64,000 nucleotides of DNA from CAZIKF01 sp964539825 (GTDB taxonomy: Bacteria > Muiribacteriota > UBA6191): contig CAZIKF010000012.1 in assembly GCA_964539825.1 (NCBI GenBank), forward strand, positions 55,268 to 119,267, written 5' to 3'. Shown piece after piece: positions 17,540-26,871 of the stretch. The notes under the pieces were generated by a model. It did not search any database, had not been told where the DNA came from, and worked only from the letters and a program-made list of their open reading frames with translations. Position numbers and translations under genes: made by a program. How positions within the stretch are numbered: position 1 is the first letter of the stretch; the number at the start of each line of letters is the position of its first letter.

Positions 17540-18991
17540 ATGTTCACGCAAGATCGTTTGAGGCTTATATTCGCAGCATTATTTCTGACATTACTTTCTC
17601 CTACCCTGGTGTTTTCCGCTGAAGGTGAAGAGGGAGAAGGACCACTCATTCAACTCAAGCTGGAGCGAGCTCCGCTGGACCTGGTGATTCCCGCCATCAT
17701 CAGTCCTACAAAGCTTAATGTGATTGTGGATTCAAAAGTTGGTGGTACGACTACCTTGAAGTTAAAAAACGTGCCATGGGAGACTGCCCTTGATCTTGTA
17801 TTGAAGACCAATGATCTTGCCAAGAGGCGTGTGGGGAACACCCTGGTAATCGCACCTAAGAAAACCATCGCACAGAATTTTGACCAGGGTTTGACGAAAA
17901 CCTTTCCACTTCGCTATGCCAAGGCCTCGGATGTACAGACTCTACTTACAGCCTTGCTGGGAAAGAGCACCGCTGGTGAGTTTAGTGTCCAGGTGGAGCA
18001 AAGACTTAACGCCCTGGTGATTTCTACTACGGAAGACATGTTTAAAAGAGTGGAAGATCTCATCAAAAAGCTGGATCGGCCCGTTCCACAGGTGATGATT
18101 GATATTAAGGTTGTGGAAGTCTCCACAAACTTTGAAAGAACATTAGGCTTTGATTGGAGTTGGGGAGCAGGATCACAGGCTTCTCGCGGTACGAACGGTA
18201 GTGGGGATGTAATTCAAGTCACAGAATTTATGAGAAACCTCGATAACGCGGATCAGTATGCCTCTCCCAGTTCCGGTTCCGGGGCCGCTCCTTTCTCTTT
18301 TGGTGATTTCTATCGGAGTAATCTCTTCTTCAATGCCGTATTTACAGCCCTGGTGGATACCTCTGATTCCAGGATTCTCTCGTCACCGAGGCTCATTGCG
18401 ATGAATGGGCAAAAGGCAAGTCTGACGATTGGGCAGGAGTTGACGTTCTCAGGAGGAACCGACCAACAGCCCCAGAGCAAGGAAGCAGGTACCATCATCA
18501 ATCTCACTCCACAAATCAATAATGATGGATACATTGTTTTAGATATTACTCTTGAGAAATCAAGTGCTCAATTGGGACGAACAGGATTTCCGACTGTAGA
18601 TAAAACTGAAATAAAAACTATTCTCCAGGTTCAGGATGGAGAGGAAATTCTGGTGGGTGGAATTGTTGAAGAGCGCGAAACTCACGCGGTAACCAAAATT
18701 CCATTTCTCTCAAATCTGCCCTTTTTGAAGCATTTCTTCACCAAGGAGCAGACTCGACCAAATTCAAAAGAGATTGTTGTTCTCATCACTCCTAAGATTG
18801 TGAAGCAAAGTATTGCCACTTCAGATTTTGGTGAACTCGTAGCTGATCAGGGCGGCGGTATTCCAAGTACGCCTGCTTTTGATTCCAAGTTTGAGAAGCC
18901 CAAGGAAGAAGACCCGTTCAAGGGTATGGATGATCCTTTTGCCGGCAACGATTTTGGAGATGGTTTCGACGACGAATTCTCCGGTCTCTGA
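17540..18991 (+). CDS. pilQ: Type IV pilus secretin PilQ
   Basis: 483 residues with a signal peptide (cleavage near VFSAE). An N-terminal secretin/STN-type domain (IQLKLERAPLDLVIPAI) and an N1-type domain (KTFPLRYAKASDVQTLLTAL ... RLNALVISTT) precede the secretin core with VPQVMIDIKVVEVS and the gate/lip segment QDGEEILVGGIVEERET, then LPFLKHFFT. It forms the outer-membrane pore for the pilus. AMIN domains of many PilQ proteins are absent, so it is short. The ATG at 17540 is preceded by AAAGGAG with 8-nt spacing; the in-frame GTG at 17519 lies before that site. The C-terminus is Asp/Gly/Phe-rich. Confidence 0.93.
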   Translation: MFTQDRLRLIFAALFLTLLSPTLVFSAEGEEGEGPLIQLKLERAPLDLVIPAIISPTKLNVIVDSKVGGTTTLKLKNVPWETALDLVLKTNDLAKRRVGNTLVIAPKKTIAQNFDQGLTKTFPLRYAKASDVQTLLTALLGKSTAGEFSVQVEQRLNALVISTTEDMFKRVEDLIKKLDRPVPQVMIDIKVVEVSTNFERTLGFDWSWGAGSQASRGTNGSGDVIQVTEFMRNLDNADQYASPSSGSGAAPFSFGDFYRSNLFFNAVFTALVDTSDSRILSSPRLIAMNGQKASLTIGQELTFSGGTDQQPQSKEAGTIINLTPQINNDGYIVLDITLEKSSAQLGRTGFPTVDKTEIKTILQVQDGEEILVGGIVEERETHAVTKIPFLSNLPFLKHFFTKEQTRPNSKEIVVLITPKIVKQSIATSDFGELVADQGGGIPSTPAFDSKFEKPKEEDPFKGMDDPFAGNDFGDGFDDEFSGL

Positions 18992-19053
18992 GATAAAGGT
19001 ACGGGAGTCGAGTTTGAGAGACTAATTCCGCCCTGATGGCGGGTTCAGCCTTG

Positions 19054-19099
19054 ATTCTCTCTTCTCTCTTCCCTCTTCCCTCTTCTTTCGCGTTATAAT
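19054..19099 (+). promoter_or_regulatory. Pyrimidine heptad tract plus TATAAT, promoter for a leaderless gene
   Basis: A C/T-only tract of TTCTCTC/TTCCCTC-type heptads (about 19054-19087) leads to a perfect TATAAT at 19094-19099. The ATG at 19107 is only 7 nt after the -10, so transcription should start at about the start codon. No -35 match exists; the tract occupies that place. A CCGCC-ctgat-GGCGG hairpin (19028-19042) just upstream may end the pilQ transcript. The same tract/TATAAT/CCCCATG layout occurs at 61664-61721. Confidence 0.55.
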
Positions 19100-19106
19100 A
19101 AGCCCC

Positions 19107-20924
19107 ATGCGCTTTTCTTCCCACCTACTGGTGCATCGTTCTCGTGGTTCCAGCCTTTTTGTTCTCTTTGGAATCATGACTGTTCTCTTTATTTTTGGTG
19201 TTTCCTTCTTTTACATGACCGGGCAGCAGGTCTCTTTTATCCGAAAAATGGATGCCAGGCTCAAGGCCCGATACCTGGCTGAAGGGGCAATGGAAAAGGC
19301 TTTATTTAAGATCCAAAAGGAGTTTCAGAGAGAACTTATCTATCATGAAAAAACCAGCGATGGTGAAGAGCAGTATGAGATCAATGACAGGCTGCTGAAT
19401 CTCATTGATATCCGCCGTATTGAGGATTTTAGCAGGGTATTGAGGCTCAATGAGGATGAAATCATAGAGGGTGGGGATGGGGCTGTCCTCACTGAGGTCC
19501 TCGATGTAAAGGCGAATGAATTTTATACCTTTATCGATTATCAGGAAAAAATCCCTGAGAATCTTAGGGTTTTTCAGAAGCCGCGTAATGCTAAGAGCAC
19601 CGTGGACCTTGAACCTTTGGGTGGATTTAGAGCCCGGATCAAGTTTACATCCTGTGGCAAATTTCAGAAAACAATTGACTGTATGGACACGGTGAAATAC
19701 CTCAATGTTAGTGATATCACTCCACCTGCTCCCGATCACACGCTATTTATTCATTCCAAGAATGATGAGATGCTCAAAAGAGGTGCTTTTCGCCTGTCTA
19801 ACCTCACACTTCCACCTGTTATCGTTAAGCTGCTCTATCGTCTGTCTCAACAAGTGAAGGATATTCTGGGCTTTGAGATTGGTGAGGATAGAAAACGTAC
19901 CCTTGATCTTATAGAAGAGCTCAACAAGAACTTTACCGAGACCTTTCGTTCCGAATCGCTAGATACTTCTCTGAGCTTGATACAGGAACTTTCCAGAATC
20001 GTAACTGATGATGATATTTCTGAAACGGTGGATAACATTATTCTGTCCCTTAGTCCCAGGAATTGGGGAAGGGTGCGCACCAATGGCAAACTCGAGGTTT
20101 ACATGCCTTTTTTTGCCGCTGACGACATCATTAATTATTTTGCGGAAAAGGGAAGCTGGCGAGAACTGCCGGAAGTGGGCTATTTATTCCATGATAATCG
20201 GCTGCACGACCCATATATGTCTGTGTATACCCACTATGAGGGTTTGATTTATAAGCGCTATAGAAAAATATATCCTTCCCGTTATGGTGCTATCGAACCC
20301 GAAGAAGTGCCGCCAGAGCAATACACTATCAATACCAGACTGGAGTATCCGCGAAGATATAAGCATCGCTTGCATATAGAGAATTTGGAGCGACTTAGAA
20401 ATCACGGTGTCGAGGTGGCGAATGCGACCTTCGAAGTGAAGCTGAAACTGGAGGGCACTAATGAAGTTCCCCTGGCTTTGGAGGGGATTTGGTATTTTCG
20501 TGACGGACTTGAAATCAAGGGTACTTATACCGGGCGGGGAATCATCATTTCGGAGCAGCCTATTGTGATTAATGGGGATCTGGTTAAAAAGCATGAGAGG
20601 GACTCCCTTTCGCTTGTATCCTTATGGAATGAAATCATCTTAAAATCCCCGCAAATGAAGATTCATTCAGCTCTATATGCCCACATGGGTTTACGCAGCC
20701 GTGGATGTGATGACCTTTTTGTTTTGGGAAACCTTGCAGTGGAGAGATTAAAGAGGGATTCCATGCCTGAAAAATTCCACTGCCGCTTCGACTACCATCT
20801 GAAGAACCATATGGTGGACAATCTATTCGGGCATTTTGCAGCCGAACCCCTCTACTTTCGGGAGCTAACTGGACGTTCCAATCAGGAAATTCTGGACAGT
20901 CTTAGCGCAATCCCTCCTTTATAG
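19107..20924 (+). CDS. PilX-like pilus assembly protein
   Basis: 605 residues. The N-terminus is basic, then a Gly-Ser followed by a hydrophobic helix (GSSLFVLFGIMTVLFIFGVS) and the ARYLAEGAMEKALFKI segment, the pattern of PilX/PilX_N-type minor pilin or assembly proteins, which lack the classic FTLxE. The rest is a large, unrecognised mixed domain with two Cys pairs (about 190-203). It is much larger than usual PilX. It lies directly behind pilQ, and a similarly organised gene is at 58432. No Shine-Dalgarno is present; see the promoter entry for leaderless expression. Confidence 0.7.
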   Translation: MRFSSHLLVHRSRGSSLFVLFGIMTVLFIFGVSFFYMTGQQVSFIRKMDARLKARYLAEGAMEKALFKIQKEFQRELIYHEKTSDGEEQYEINDRLLNLIDIRRIEDFSRVLRLNEDEIIEGGDGAVLTEVLDVKANEFYTFIDYQEKIPENLRVFQKPRNAKSTVDLEPLGGFRARIKFTSCGKFQKTIDCMDTVKYLNVSDITPPAPDHTLFIHSKNDEMLKRGAFRLSNLTLPPVIVKLLYRLSQQVKDILGFEIGEDRKRTLDLIEELNKNFTETFRSESLDTSLSLIQELSRIVTDDDISETVDNIILSLSPRNWGRVRTNGKLEVYMPFFAADDIINYFAEKGSWRELPEVGYLFHDNRLHDPYMSVYTHYEGLIYKRYRKIYPSRYGAIEPEEVPPEQYTINTRLEYPRRYKHRLHIENLERLRNHGVEVANATFEVKLKLEGTNEVPLALEGIWYFRDGLEIKGTYTGRGIIISEQPIVINGDLVKKHERDSLSLVSLWNEIILKSPQMKIHSALYAHMGLRSRGCDDLFVLGNLAVERLKRDSMPEKFHCRFDYHLKNHMVDNLFGHFAAEPLYFRELTGRSNQEILDSLSAIPPL

Positions 20925-20966
20925 AATCCAAACCATTAGAAAACGGGCAGAAAACTGAGGAGTGCC

Positions 20967-21716
20967 ATGGCCCTTGAGGATAATGAGAAAGAAATGTCGC
21001 TTTTTGAGCACCTCGAAGAGTTGCGCAATACTCTATTTTATATTCTCCTCGGATTAGGTCTGGGCTCGATCGGTTGCTTTTTCTTTTCTGAAGAACTGCT
21101 TAGTTTATTTATGACTCGAGCTCCTAAAGGGGTTGAGTTTATCGTCATCTCTCCAACAGAAGGTTTTTTTACCAGGCTTAAGCTTGGAATTCTTGGGGGA
21201 TTTATAGTGACGATGCCCTTTAGTCTATACCAGGTTTGGAGGTTTGTGAGCCCGGGACTCAATCGTAAGGAGGTCAGGCTCCTCTATCAAGTTACGCCTG
21301 TGCTTTGTGCCTTATTTCTGGTGGGCACCGCTCTAGCTTTTTTTGTGGTGATTCCACTTGGTTTGGAGTTTTTACTATCCTTTCAAATCGCAGATGTCCA
21401 ATCTTCCCTCTCCATCGAAAAGTATATTTCCTTCTGTATAACCTTGATTCTTTTACTAGGCGGAACCTTTGAATTGCCGGTTCTTCTTTTACTCTTGTTT
21501 TTTGTGGGTCTCCTGGAATCTCATACTTTGCGGAGAATTCGAAAACATGTCATCGTGGGCTCCTTTTTCATTTCGGCTCTGCTCACTCCACCAGATGTGG
21601 TAACTCAGATCATGGTGGGTATCCCCATCATTGGGCTGTATGAAATCTCTATATTTTTTATGTCCTTTTTTGAGAGAAGGAAGCGGGAACCGGAAGAAGA
21701 TACAGAACCTCTATGA
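20967..21716 (+). CDS. tatC: Sec-independent protein translocase TatC
   Basis: 249 residues, six predicted membrane helices. The N-terminal FEHLEELRN twin-arginine recognition segment and the LYQVWRFVSPGLNRKE loop are intact. TatC is the receptor for folded, twin-arginine signal substrates. No tatA/B gene is in the window. A GAGGAG site precedes the ATG, and the gene overlaps the prenyltransferase by 4 bp. Confidence 0.95.
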   Translation: MALEDNEKEMSLFEHLEELRNTLFYILLGLGLGSIGCFFFSEELLSLFMTRAPKGVEFIVISPTEGFFTRLKLGILGGFIVTMPFSLYQVWRFVSPGLNRKEVRLLYQVTPVLCALFLVGTALAFFVVIPLGLEFLLSFQIADVQSSLSIEKYISFCITLILLLGGTFELPVLLLLLFFVGLLESHTLRRIRKHVIVGSFFISALLTPPDVVTQIMVGIPIIGLYEISIFFMSFFERRKREPEEDTEPL

Positions 21717-22564
21717 TTGCGAAACCTATCCAGATTTTAAGACTGGTGAAGATGCGCCATGCGCTTTTTGGCTTACCCTTTACCCTGTCTTCAATGCTCA
21801 TCGCCGCGAATGGCATCCCGGAGGTTGAGACCCTTCTCTTAATTCTCCTGGCCTTTTTGTGTGGGCGATCCCTTGGAATGTCCCTGAATCGATTATGGGA
21901 TCGAGGACTAGATGCCCGAAATCCGAGAACAGAACACAGGCTAATGGCCAAAGGAGAAGTAAGCCCTATGGGATTGCTTCCGTACCTTTTGCTTTTTAGT
22001 CTAGGTTTGATTTATTGCGGTTTTGCATTAAACGAGACAACTTTTCTCCTTTTACCCCTATGCTTTCTCTTTTTAATCCTGTATCCCCTGGCCAAAAGAG
22101 TTACGATCTTTGCCCATTTGATTCTGGGCCTGGTTCTCTCTCTAGCTCCTATTGGTGCCTGGGCCGCGATCAGAAACTCTATTGATCTTGTGCCCATACT
22201 GCTGGGTGTGGGAGTCCTCCTGTGGGTTAGTGGATTCGATATTATTTATGCTCTTCAGGATGAAGTGTTTGATCGAAAAGAAGGGTTGTATTCTATTCCA
22301 GCACGCTTTGGGAGTCGAACCAGTCTCGTACTTGCCGGGTGTTTTCATCTGCTAAGCCCTATTCTCTGGGCTTGTGCCGGATTTTTCGCATCCCTGGGTC
22401 CTATTTACTTTACTGGAGTTTCCATCATAGGCCTGGTCTTGATTTTTGAGCATATTTTAGCCTGGAAACGAACTACACAGAGCCTGGGGTTCGCTTTCTT
22501 TCAGCTAAACACGCTGATCAGTATGGGATTTCTGGCCACTGTAACAGCTGAGATTTTGATATGA
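21713..22564 (+). CDS. UbiA-family aromatic prenyltransferase (MqnP/UbiA type)
   Basis: 283 residues, about eight to nine membrane helices. The first Asp-rich motif is SLNRLWDRGLDARNPRTEHR (NxxxDxxxD then NPRT), and the second is YALQDEVFDRKEGLYSIP. The NPRT motif with a UbiX partner is typical of the 4-hydroxybenzoate/futalosine-pathway branch, so it probably attaches a polyprenyl chain to a quinone precursor. Which quinone is made cannot be told here. It overlaps tatC and ubiX by 4 bp each (ATGA), implying one transcript. Confidence 0.85.
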   Translation: MIAKPIQILRLVKMRHALFGLPFTLSSMLIAANGIPEVETLLLILLAFLCGRSLGMSLNRLWDRGLDARNPRTEHRLMAKGEVSPMGLLPYLLLFSLGLIYCGFALNETTFLLLPLCFLFLILYPLAKRVTIFAHLILGLVLSLAPIGAWAAIRNSIDLVPILLGVGVLLWVSGFDIIYALQDEVFDRKEGLYSIPARFGSRTSLVLAGCFHLLSPILWACAGFFASLGPIYFTGVSIIGLVLIFEHILAWKRTTQSLGFAFFQLNTLISMGFLATVTAEILI

Positions 22565-23127
22565 AAAAAATAATCCTGGGAATCACAGGGGCTTCGGGTG
22601 CCCTTTACGCAAAGCGCTTCTTGGAGCTTTTACAGGACCGCTGCGAACTACACGTGATATATTCAAGTACAGCCCCGGTGGTCTTTTTGGAAGAACTTGA
22701 CCTCAATCTTGAGGAGTTACTTTCCCAGTATCCTCACGTGAATGTTCATGACCAAAATGATTTTCTTTCTCCTATTGCTAGCGGATCTAATCCCTTTGAT
22801 GCTTATGTGATATTACCTTGCTCCATGAAGACTCTTGGACAGATCAGGCATGGAGTCGGGGGAAGTCTTTTAACACGTGTAGGTGATATCTGTCTGAAGG
22901 AGCGTAGAACCTTGATCCTGGTTCCAAGAGAGGCTCCGTTCAGCTCTATCCATTTAGAAAACATGTTGAGGATTTCAGACCTTGGCGGTATGATTGTTCC
23001 TGCTGCTCCGGGCTTTTATCATCGTCCCCAGACTATTTTAGACTTGGTTGATTTTGTAGTAGAACGGGTAGCTCGGTTGGCGGGTTTGGAATTGGGACGT
23101 ATAAAACCCTGGAAAGCGGAGGGCTGA
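22561..23127 (+). CDS. ubiX: Flavin prenyltransferase UbiX
   Basis: 188 residues of the flavoprotein fold. KIILGITGASGALYAKRF binds FMN; ILPCSMKTLGQIRHG and VPREAPFSSIHLENML are family signatures. UbiX makes prenylated FMN, the cofactor of UbiD decarboxylases in quinone synthesis; no ubiD is in the window. It is adjacent to the UbiA-family gene and shares its likely pathway. Confidence 0.93.
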   Translation: MKKIILGITGASGALYAKRFLELLQDRCELHVIYSSTAPVVFLEELDLNLEELLSQYPHVNVHDQNDFLSPIASGSNPFDAYVILPCSMKTLGQIRHGVGGSLLTRVGDICLKERRTLILVPREAPFSSIHLENMLRISDLGGMIVPAAPGFYHRPQTILDLVDFVVERVARLAGLELGRIKPWKAEG

Positions 23128-23131
23128 GACT

Positions 23132-23461
23132 ATGGCCGAAGGTATACAAGACTTAAATGAAGCAGATTTTGATAGCACCATTGAAGGAGCTGAAGTTCCT
23201 GTATTGGTAGATTTTTGGGCCGAATGGTGTGGTCCCTGTAAGATGTTGACACCTGTTCTCGAAGAATTAGCCTCTGAATATGATGGGGCTGTACAGATAG
23301 CGAAAGTGAATGTTGACCAAAATCCCTCTCTGGCCCAGCGGTTCAAAGTTCGTTCCATTCCCAATCTCATACTATTGCGTAAAGGTGAGCAAATTGGACA
23401 GGTAGTTGGCGCACTCTCCAAAGGGGAGCTGAAAAGTCGAATCGATAACTTCCTTGGCTGA
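23132..23461 (+). CDS. trxA: Thioredoxin
   Basis: 109 residues with the full thioredoxin fold: VDFWAEWCGPCKM carries the redox pair, and the cis-Pro region is RSIPNLILLRKG. A cytosolic dithiol reductant. It begins 4 nt after ubiX on the same strand. No signal peptide. Confidence 0.95.
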   Translation: MAEGIQDLNEADFDSTIEGAEVPVLVDFWAEWCGPCKMLTPVLEELASEYDGAVQIAKVNVDQNPSLAQRFKVRSIPNLILLRKGEQIGQVVGALSKGELKSRIDNFLG

Positions 23462-23481
23462 TATTCGCATACAATAGACCG

Positions 23482-24588
23482 GTGATTAACCCGGCTTTTT
23501 ATATCCTGATATTACTTCTCCTCCCATGGGACTCCTATGGGGATACTTCCAAGCTAAGAGAAAGAACCCGCGAGGGACTGAAGAAGATTCGTTCCTACGT
23601 CCCTCAGTCTATCCTTGAAGCCGCTCACCAGGACATTGAACGGGGGCAATTGACCTCGGCCATTAGAAAGCTCAGGTATCATCAGCGTCTGAACCCCAGA
23701 GATCCAGAGGGTTACTTTCTTGAAGGCGAAGCATTTGCGCTAGGTGAAAAATACAAAGAGGCATATGTCGCCTATCATAAAGCCTATTTTCTCACTGGAT
23801 CACCGGAGCTCCGCGAGAAGATGGAAGATATGAAGCGATTGGGGGGAGCGGGGGTTGCGGAAGATGAAGGTGAGGAGCCTCAGCAAGACGCTGCGCCTGT
23901 GAAGGAAGACTCACAGCCGGAAACGAAGCCAGTGACTCCGGTATCCGCACCAAAAAGAGGATCCTTTTTGATTCTTTCAAAACTCAGGACTCTCGATTCC
24001 CTGATTCGTCGTTACAAGGCGCGAAAGGGGACTTATCCAAGCGAATTTGATCTAGACTCTCTCATGGAAGGCAAGGTGACCACAACTAGTGTTGATGTGT
24101 CTGAATTGGGGAAGTTAGAGATCAAGGATGAAGGGGTGATCAGTTCTGTATACGGAACGGTCAAGGACCAGGAATCCTCCCTTGAAACCTTCAAAAAAGC
24201 GATTGCACTAGAGGCCTCAGGAGATCTCACCTCCGCCATCAATCTGTTGGAATCTGATGTGGGTGATCTTTCGCGCAATGAATTGGATTTTCTTGTGCGC
24301 ATGACACAAAGGGCAGGCGATACCGATAAATCATTGGAAATGCGCAAAAAAATGGCTGTGAGATTTCCAAATCATTATTCCAACATATTTGTTTTGGCCA
24401 ATTATTATTTTCGAAGAGGAGACCACAAGAGGTCTTTAGAGTATTTTGAGATCCTTTCCGAGGGAACTTCCAGCTACCGTTTAGCCGCTGAAGAAAAGGT
24501 TCGTTTCCTCAAGCAGGGCGGGAGTTACAGACTCCAGGAAGTATTTCAAAAGCAAAGAGAGGCATTAGGAACCACACGAACTCCATGA
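23482..24588 (+). CDS. TPR-containing exported protein of unknown function
   Basis: 368 residues. An N-terminal hydrophobic stretch (AFYILILLLLPWDSYG) suggests export. Two to three TPR-like helix pairs are seen at about 45-110 (QLTSAIRKLRYHQRLNPRDP...) and 245-335 (DLTSAINLLESDVGDL, DHKRSLEYFEILSEG), separated by an acidic Pro/Glu linker (about 125-155). TPRs mediate protein contacts. The start codon is GTG without a good ribosome-binding site. It overlaps nadK by 4 bp, so it sits in the tatC-to-nadK operon. Confidence 0.7.
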   Translation: MINPAFYILILLLLPWDSYGDTSKLRERTREGLKKIRSYVPQSILEAAHQDIERGQLTSAIRKLRYHQRLNPRDPEGYFLEGEAFALGEKYKEAYVAYHKAYFLTGSPELREKMEDMKRLGGAGVAEDEGEEPQQDAAPVKEDSQPETKPVTPVSAPKRGSFLILSKLRTLDSLIRRYKARKGTYPSEFDLDSLMEGKVTTTSVDVSELGKLEIKDEGVISSVYGTVKDQESSLETFKKAIALEASGDLTSAINLLESDVGDLSRNELDFLVRMTQRAGDTDKSLEMRKKMAVRFPNHYSNIFVLANYYFRRGDHKRSLEYFEILSEGTSSYRLAAEEKVRFLKQGGSYRLQEVFQKQREALGTTRTP

Positions 24589-25436
24589 AGTTTGGAATCG
24601 TCTTTTATTCCAAGAACCTCGAATCGAAAAAGTTATGCGTACAGTTGGTACGCTGGCTTAAGAATAACGATATCGAGTTTGCCCTGGATTCCGAATCTTT
24701 GATTGATGAAGAGGGAATTGACTACCTCAAGATCGATCGCCTGGCCAGAGCCTGTGAATTTTTAATTGTGATCGGGGGAGATGGTTCAATTCTCAGAGCT
24801 TCCAGGCACTGTGCTCGATTCGATACCGTTTTGGTGGGGCTACACCGTGGAACTACCGGATTTCTAACCCAGCTTGAAGAGCATAATATGGAAGAGGGAA
24901 TTAAAAAGATTCTTGATGGAGATTTCCGCATACAGAAGCGATTAATGCTTCAGGCAAGTGTCATGCGTGGAGATCGAAGGATTACCTCCTACTACGGATT
25001 AAATGATGCCGTTTTAAAGGTTGTATCCCTTTCCAGGATTGTAAATTTTCGGCTCTATGCGAATGACGAATTAGTAGAAGAATATCCTGGGGACGGAATT
25101 CTTATCAGCACACCCACGGGTTCTACCGGATACTCCCTCTCCAACGGTGGACCCATTGTTATGCCGGAGTTTGAGCTGTTACTGATGTCGCCCATATGCA
25201 CTCACAAGTTCAATGCTCGTCCCATGATTTTCAAAGCTGATGATCTGCTGAAAGTCCAATGTATTCAGGAAAATACCTATGTAAAATCAAGGGTCGTTTT
25301 AACTGTGGATGGACAGGTCGGTTTTCAATTGAAGGAAGAGGATGAAGTCGTTATTAAAGCGGCCCCTAATCCCATAAAATTGCTGGAAGTCTTCCCACAG
25401 GATTTCTATTCTTTGATTCGCACAAAAATAGACTAG
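24585..25436 (+). CDS. nadK: NAD kinase
   Basis: 283 residues. The IVIGGDGSILRASR motif (GGDG) and GDGILISTPTGSTGYSLSNG define the ATP-NAD kinase fold; LNDAVL carries the NAD-ribose contact. It phosphorylates NAD to NADP in the cytosol. The gene starts in the preceding stop (ATGA) and closes the operon; fumC converges 38 nt later. Confidence 0.95.
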   Translation: MKFGIVFYSKNLESKKLCVQLVRWLKNNDIEFALDSESLIDEEGIDYLKIDRLARACEFLIVIGGDGSILRASRHCARFDTVLVGLHRGTTGFLTQLEEHNMEEGIKKILDGDFRIQKRLMLQASVMRGDRRITSYYGLNDAVLKVVSLSRIVNFRLYANDELVEEYPGDGILISTPTGSTGYSLSNGGPIVMPEFELLLMSPICTHKFNARPMIFKADDLLKVQCIQENTYVKSRVVLTVDGQVGFQLKEEDEVVIKAAPNPIKLLEVFPQDFYSLIRTKID

Positions 25437-25474
25437 GAGCCGGTCTCAGTAAAAGGTAATTTTCCGAGAGATTC

Positions 25475-26863
25475 TTAGGCATCACCGGTCATTTTCGCCG
25501 GATCTACCCATTGATCAAATTCTTCTCCTGTGAGGAAGCCTAGTTCTACGGCCGCTTCTTTTAGAGTCTTATTTTCTTTGTGAGCCTTCTTGGCAACTTT
25601 GGCGGCCTTATCATAGCCTATGTGTGGATTGAGAGCTGTGACGAGCATGAGAGATGCCTGGAGATTCTGGGTTATCTTTTCATGGTTAGGCTGAAGCCCC
25701 TCAACACAATTGATTCGAAAACTATCACAACCGTCGGACAAGAGTCGGGAACTCTCCAGCAGATTGTGGATCATGACCGGCTTGAAGGCATTGAGCTGAA
25801 AATTTCCCTGGCTTGCCGCGAAGGACACGGTAGTGTCATTTCCATAAACCTGGGTGACAACCATGGTGAGAGCCTCAACCTGCGTAGGATTGACCTTGCC
25901 CGGCATAATAGAGCTGCCCGGTTCATTTTCCGGAAGAATTAGTTCGCCGATACCACAACGAGGACCAGAACCTAACCAGCGGATATCGTTTCCGATTTTC
26001 ATCAGCGATCCTGCCAGGGTGCGAAGGGATGAAGAGGAGAAAGCAATGGCATCATGGGCGGAGATGGATTCAAACTTTACGGGAGAACCCACAAACTCGT
26101 GCCCTGTCAGTTGGGAAACCTTGGCAATTACCTTGGGAGCAAACTGAGGATGGGCGTTCAATCCGGTGCCGACCGCGGTACCTCCAATGGGAAGTTCCCG
26201 CAAATGCTCCAGGGACATTCTTACCCTGCTCAGTCCATGGTCCAATTGCGAGACCCAACCTGATATTTCCTGACCCAGGGTCAGGGGTACGGCGTCTTGA
26301 AGGTGGGTTCGACCTGTCTTAACCAGGGTAGAAAATTGCTTTGCCTTTTTATCCAGTGTATCTCGCAGGGCACTAACTGCTGGAATCAGTTTTTCGCTAA
26401 GCTCACAGACCGCGGCAATTCGCATAGCCGTGGGAAAGGTATCATTGGAAGACTGCCCTTTATTGACGTGATCGTTAGGATGGACGGGTTTTTTTGAACC
26501 CTTCTGTCCGCCGGAAAGTTCAATCGCCCGATTAGAAATAACCTCATTACAGTTCATATTGAACTGTGTACCACTGCCCGTTTGAAAGACTACGAGCGGG
26601 AAATGCTCATCAAGTTTCCCGTCTATAATTTCCCTTGAGGCTTGCATCATGAGCTCTGCGTTTTCCCTTTCGAGAACCTCAAGCTCGACGTTGGCTTCAG
26701 CCGCTGCGTATTTAAGTACCCCAAAGGCCCGGATCATCGGACGGGTGAAATGGATTTCCCCAATTCGAAAATTCTGCAGAGATCTCTGAGTCTGTGCTCC
26801 CCAATAGCGATCAGAGGAAACCTCCACCTCACCCATGCTGTCCGTTTCAATCCTGGTGCTCAT
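25475..26863 (-). CDS. fumC: Class II fumarate hydratase
   Basis: 462 residues. The signature GSSIMPGKVNPTQVEA is intact, as are SGSGTQFNMNCNEVISNRA, KGQSSNDTFPTAM and TGRTHLQDAVPLTLGQE. Interconverts fumarate and malate without an iron-sulfur cluster; a cytosolic tetramer. The ATG at 26863 was preferred to a TTG two codons earlier. It lies 8 nt behind the M28 peptidase gene, an odd operon partner, so read-through from that promoter is likely. Confidence 0.95.
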   Translation of the reverse strand: MSTRIETDSMGEVEVSSDRYWGAQTQRSLQNFRIGEIHFTRPMIRAFGVLKYAAAEANVELEVLERENAELMMQASREIIDGKLDEHFPLVVFQTGSGTQFNMNCNEVISNRAIELSGGQKGSKKPVHPNDHVNKGQSSNDTFPTAMRIAAVCELSEKLIPAVSALRDTLDKKAKQFSTLVKTGRTHLQDAVPLTLGQEISGWVSQLDHGLSRVRMSLEHLRELPIGGTAVGTGLNAHPQFAPKVIAKVSQLTGHEFVGSPVKFESISAHDAIAFSSSSLRTLAGSLMKIGNDIRWLGSGPRCGIGELILPENEPGSSIMPGKVNPTQVEALTMVVTQVYGNDTTVSFAASQGNFQLNAFKPVMIHNLLESSRLLSDGCDSFRINCVEGLQPNHEKITQNLQASLMLVTALNPHIGYDKAAKVAKKAHKENKTLKEAAVELGFLTGEEFDQWVDPAKMTGDA

Positions 26864-26871
26864 AATCAAGC

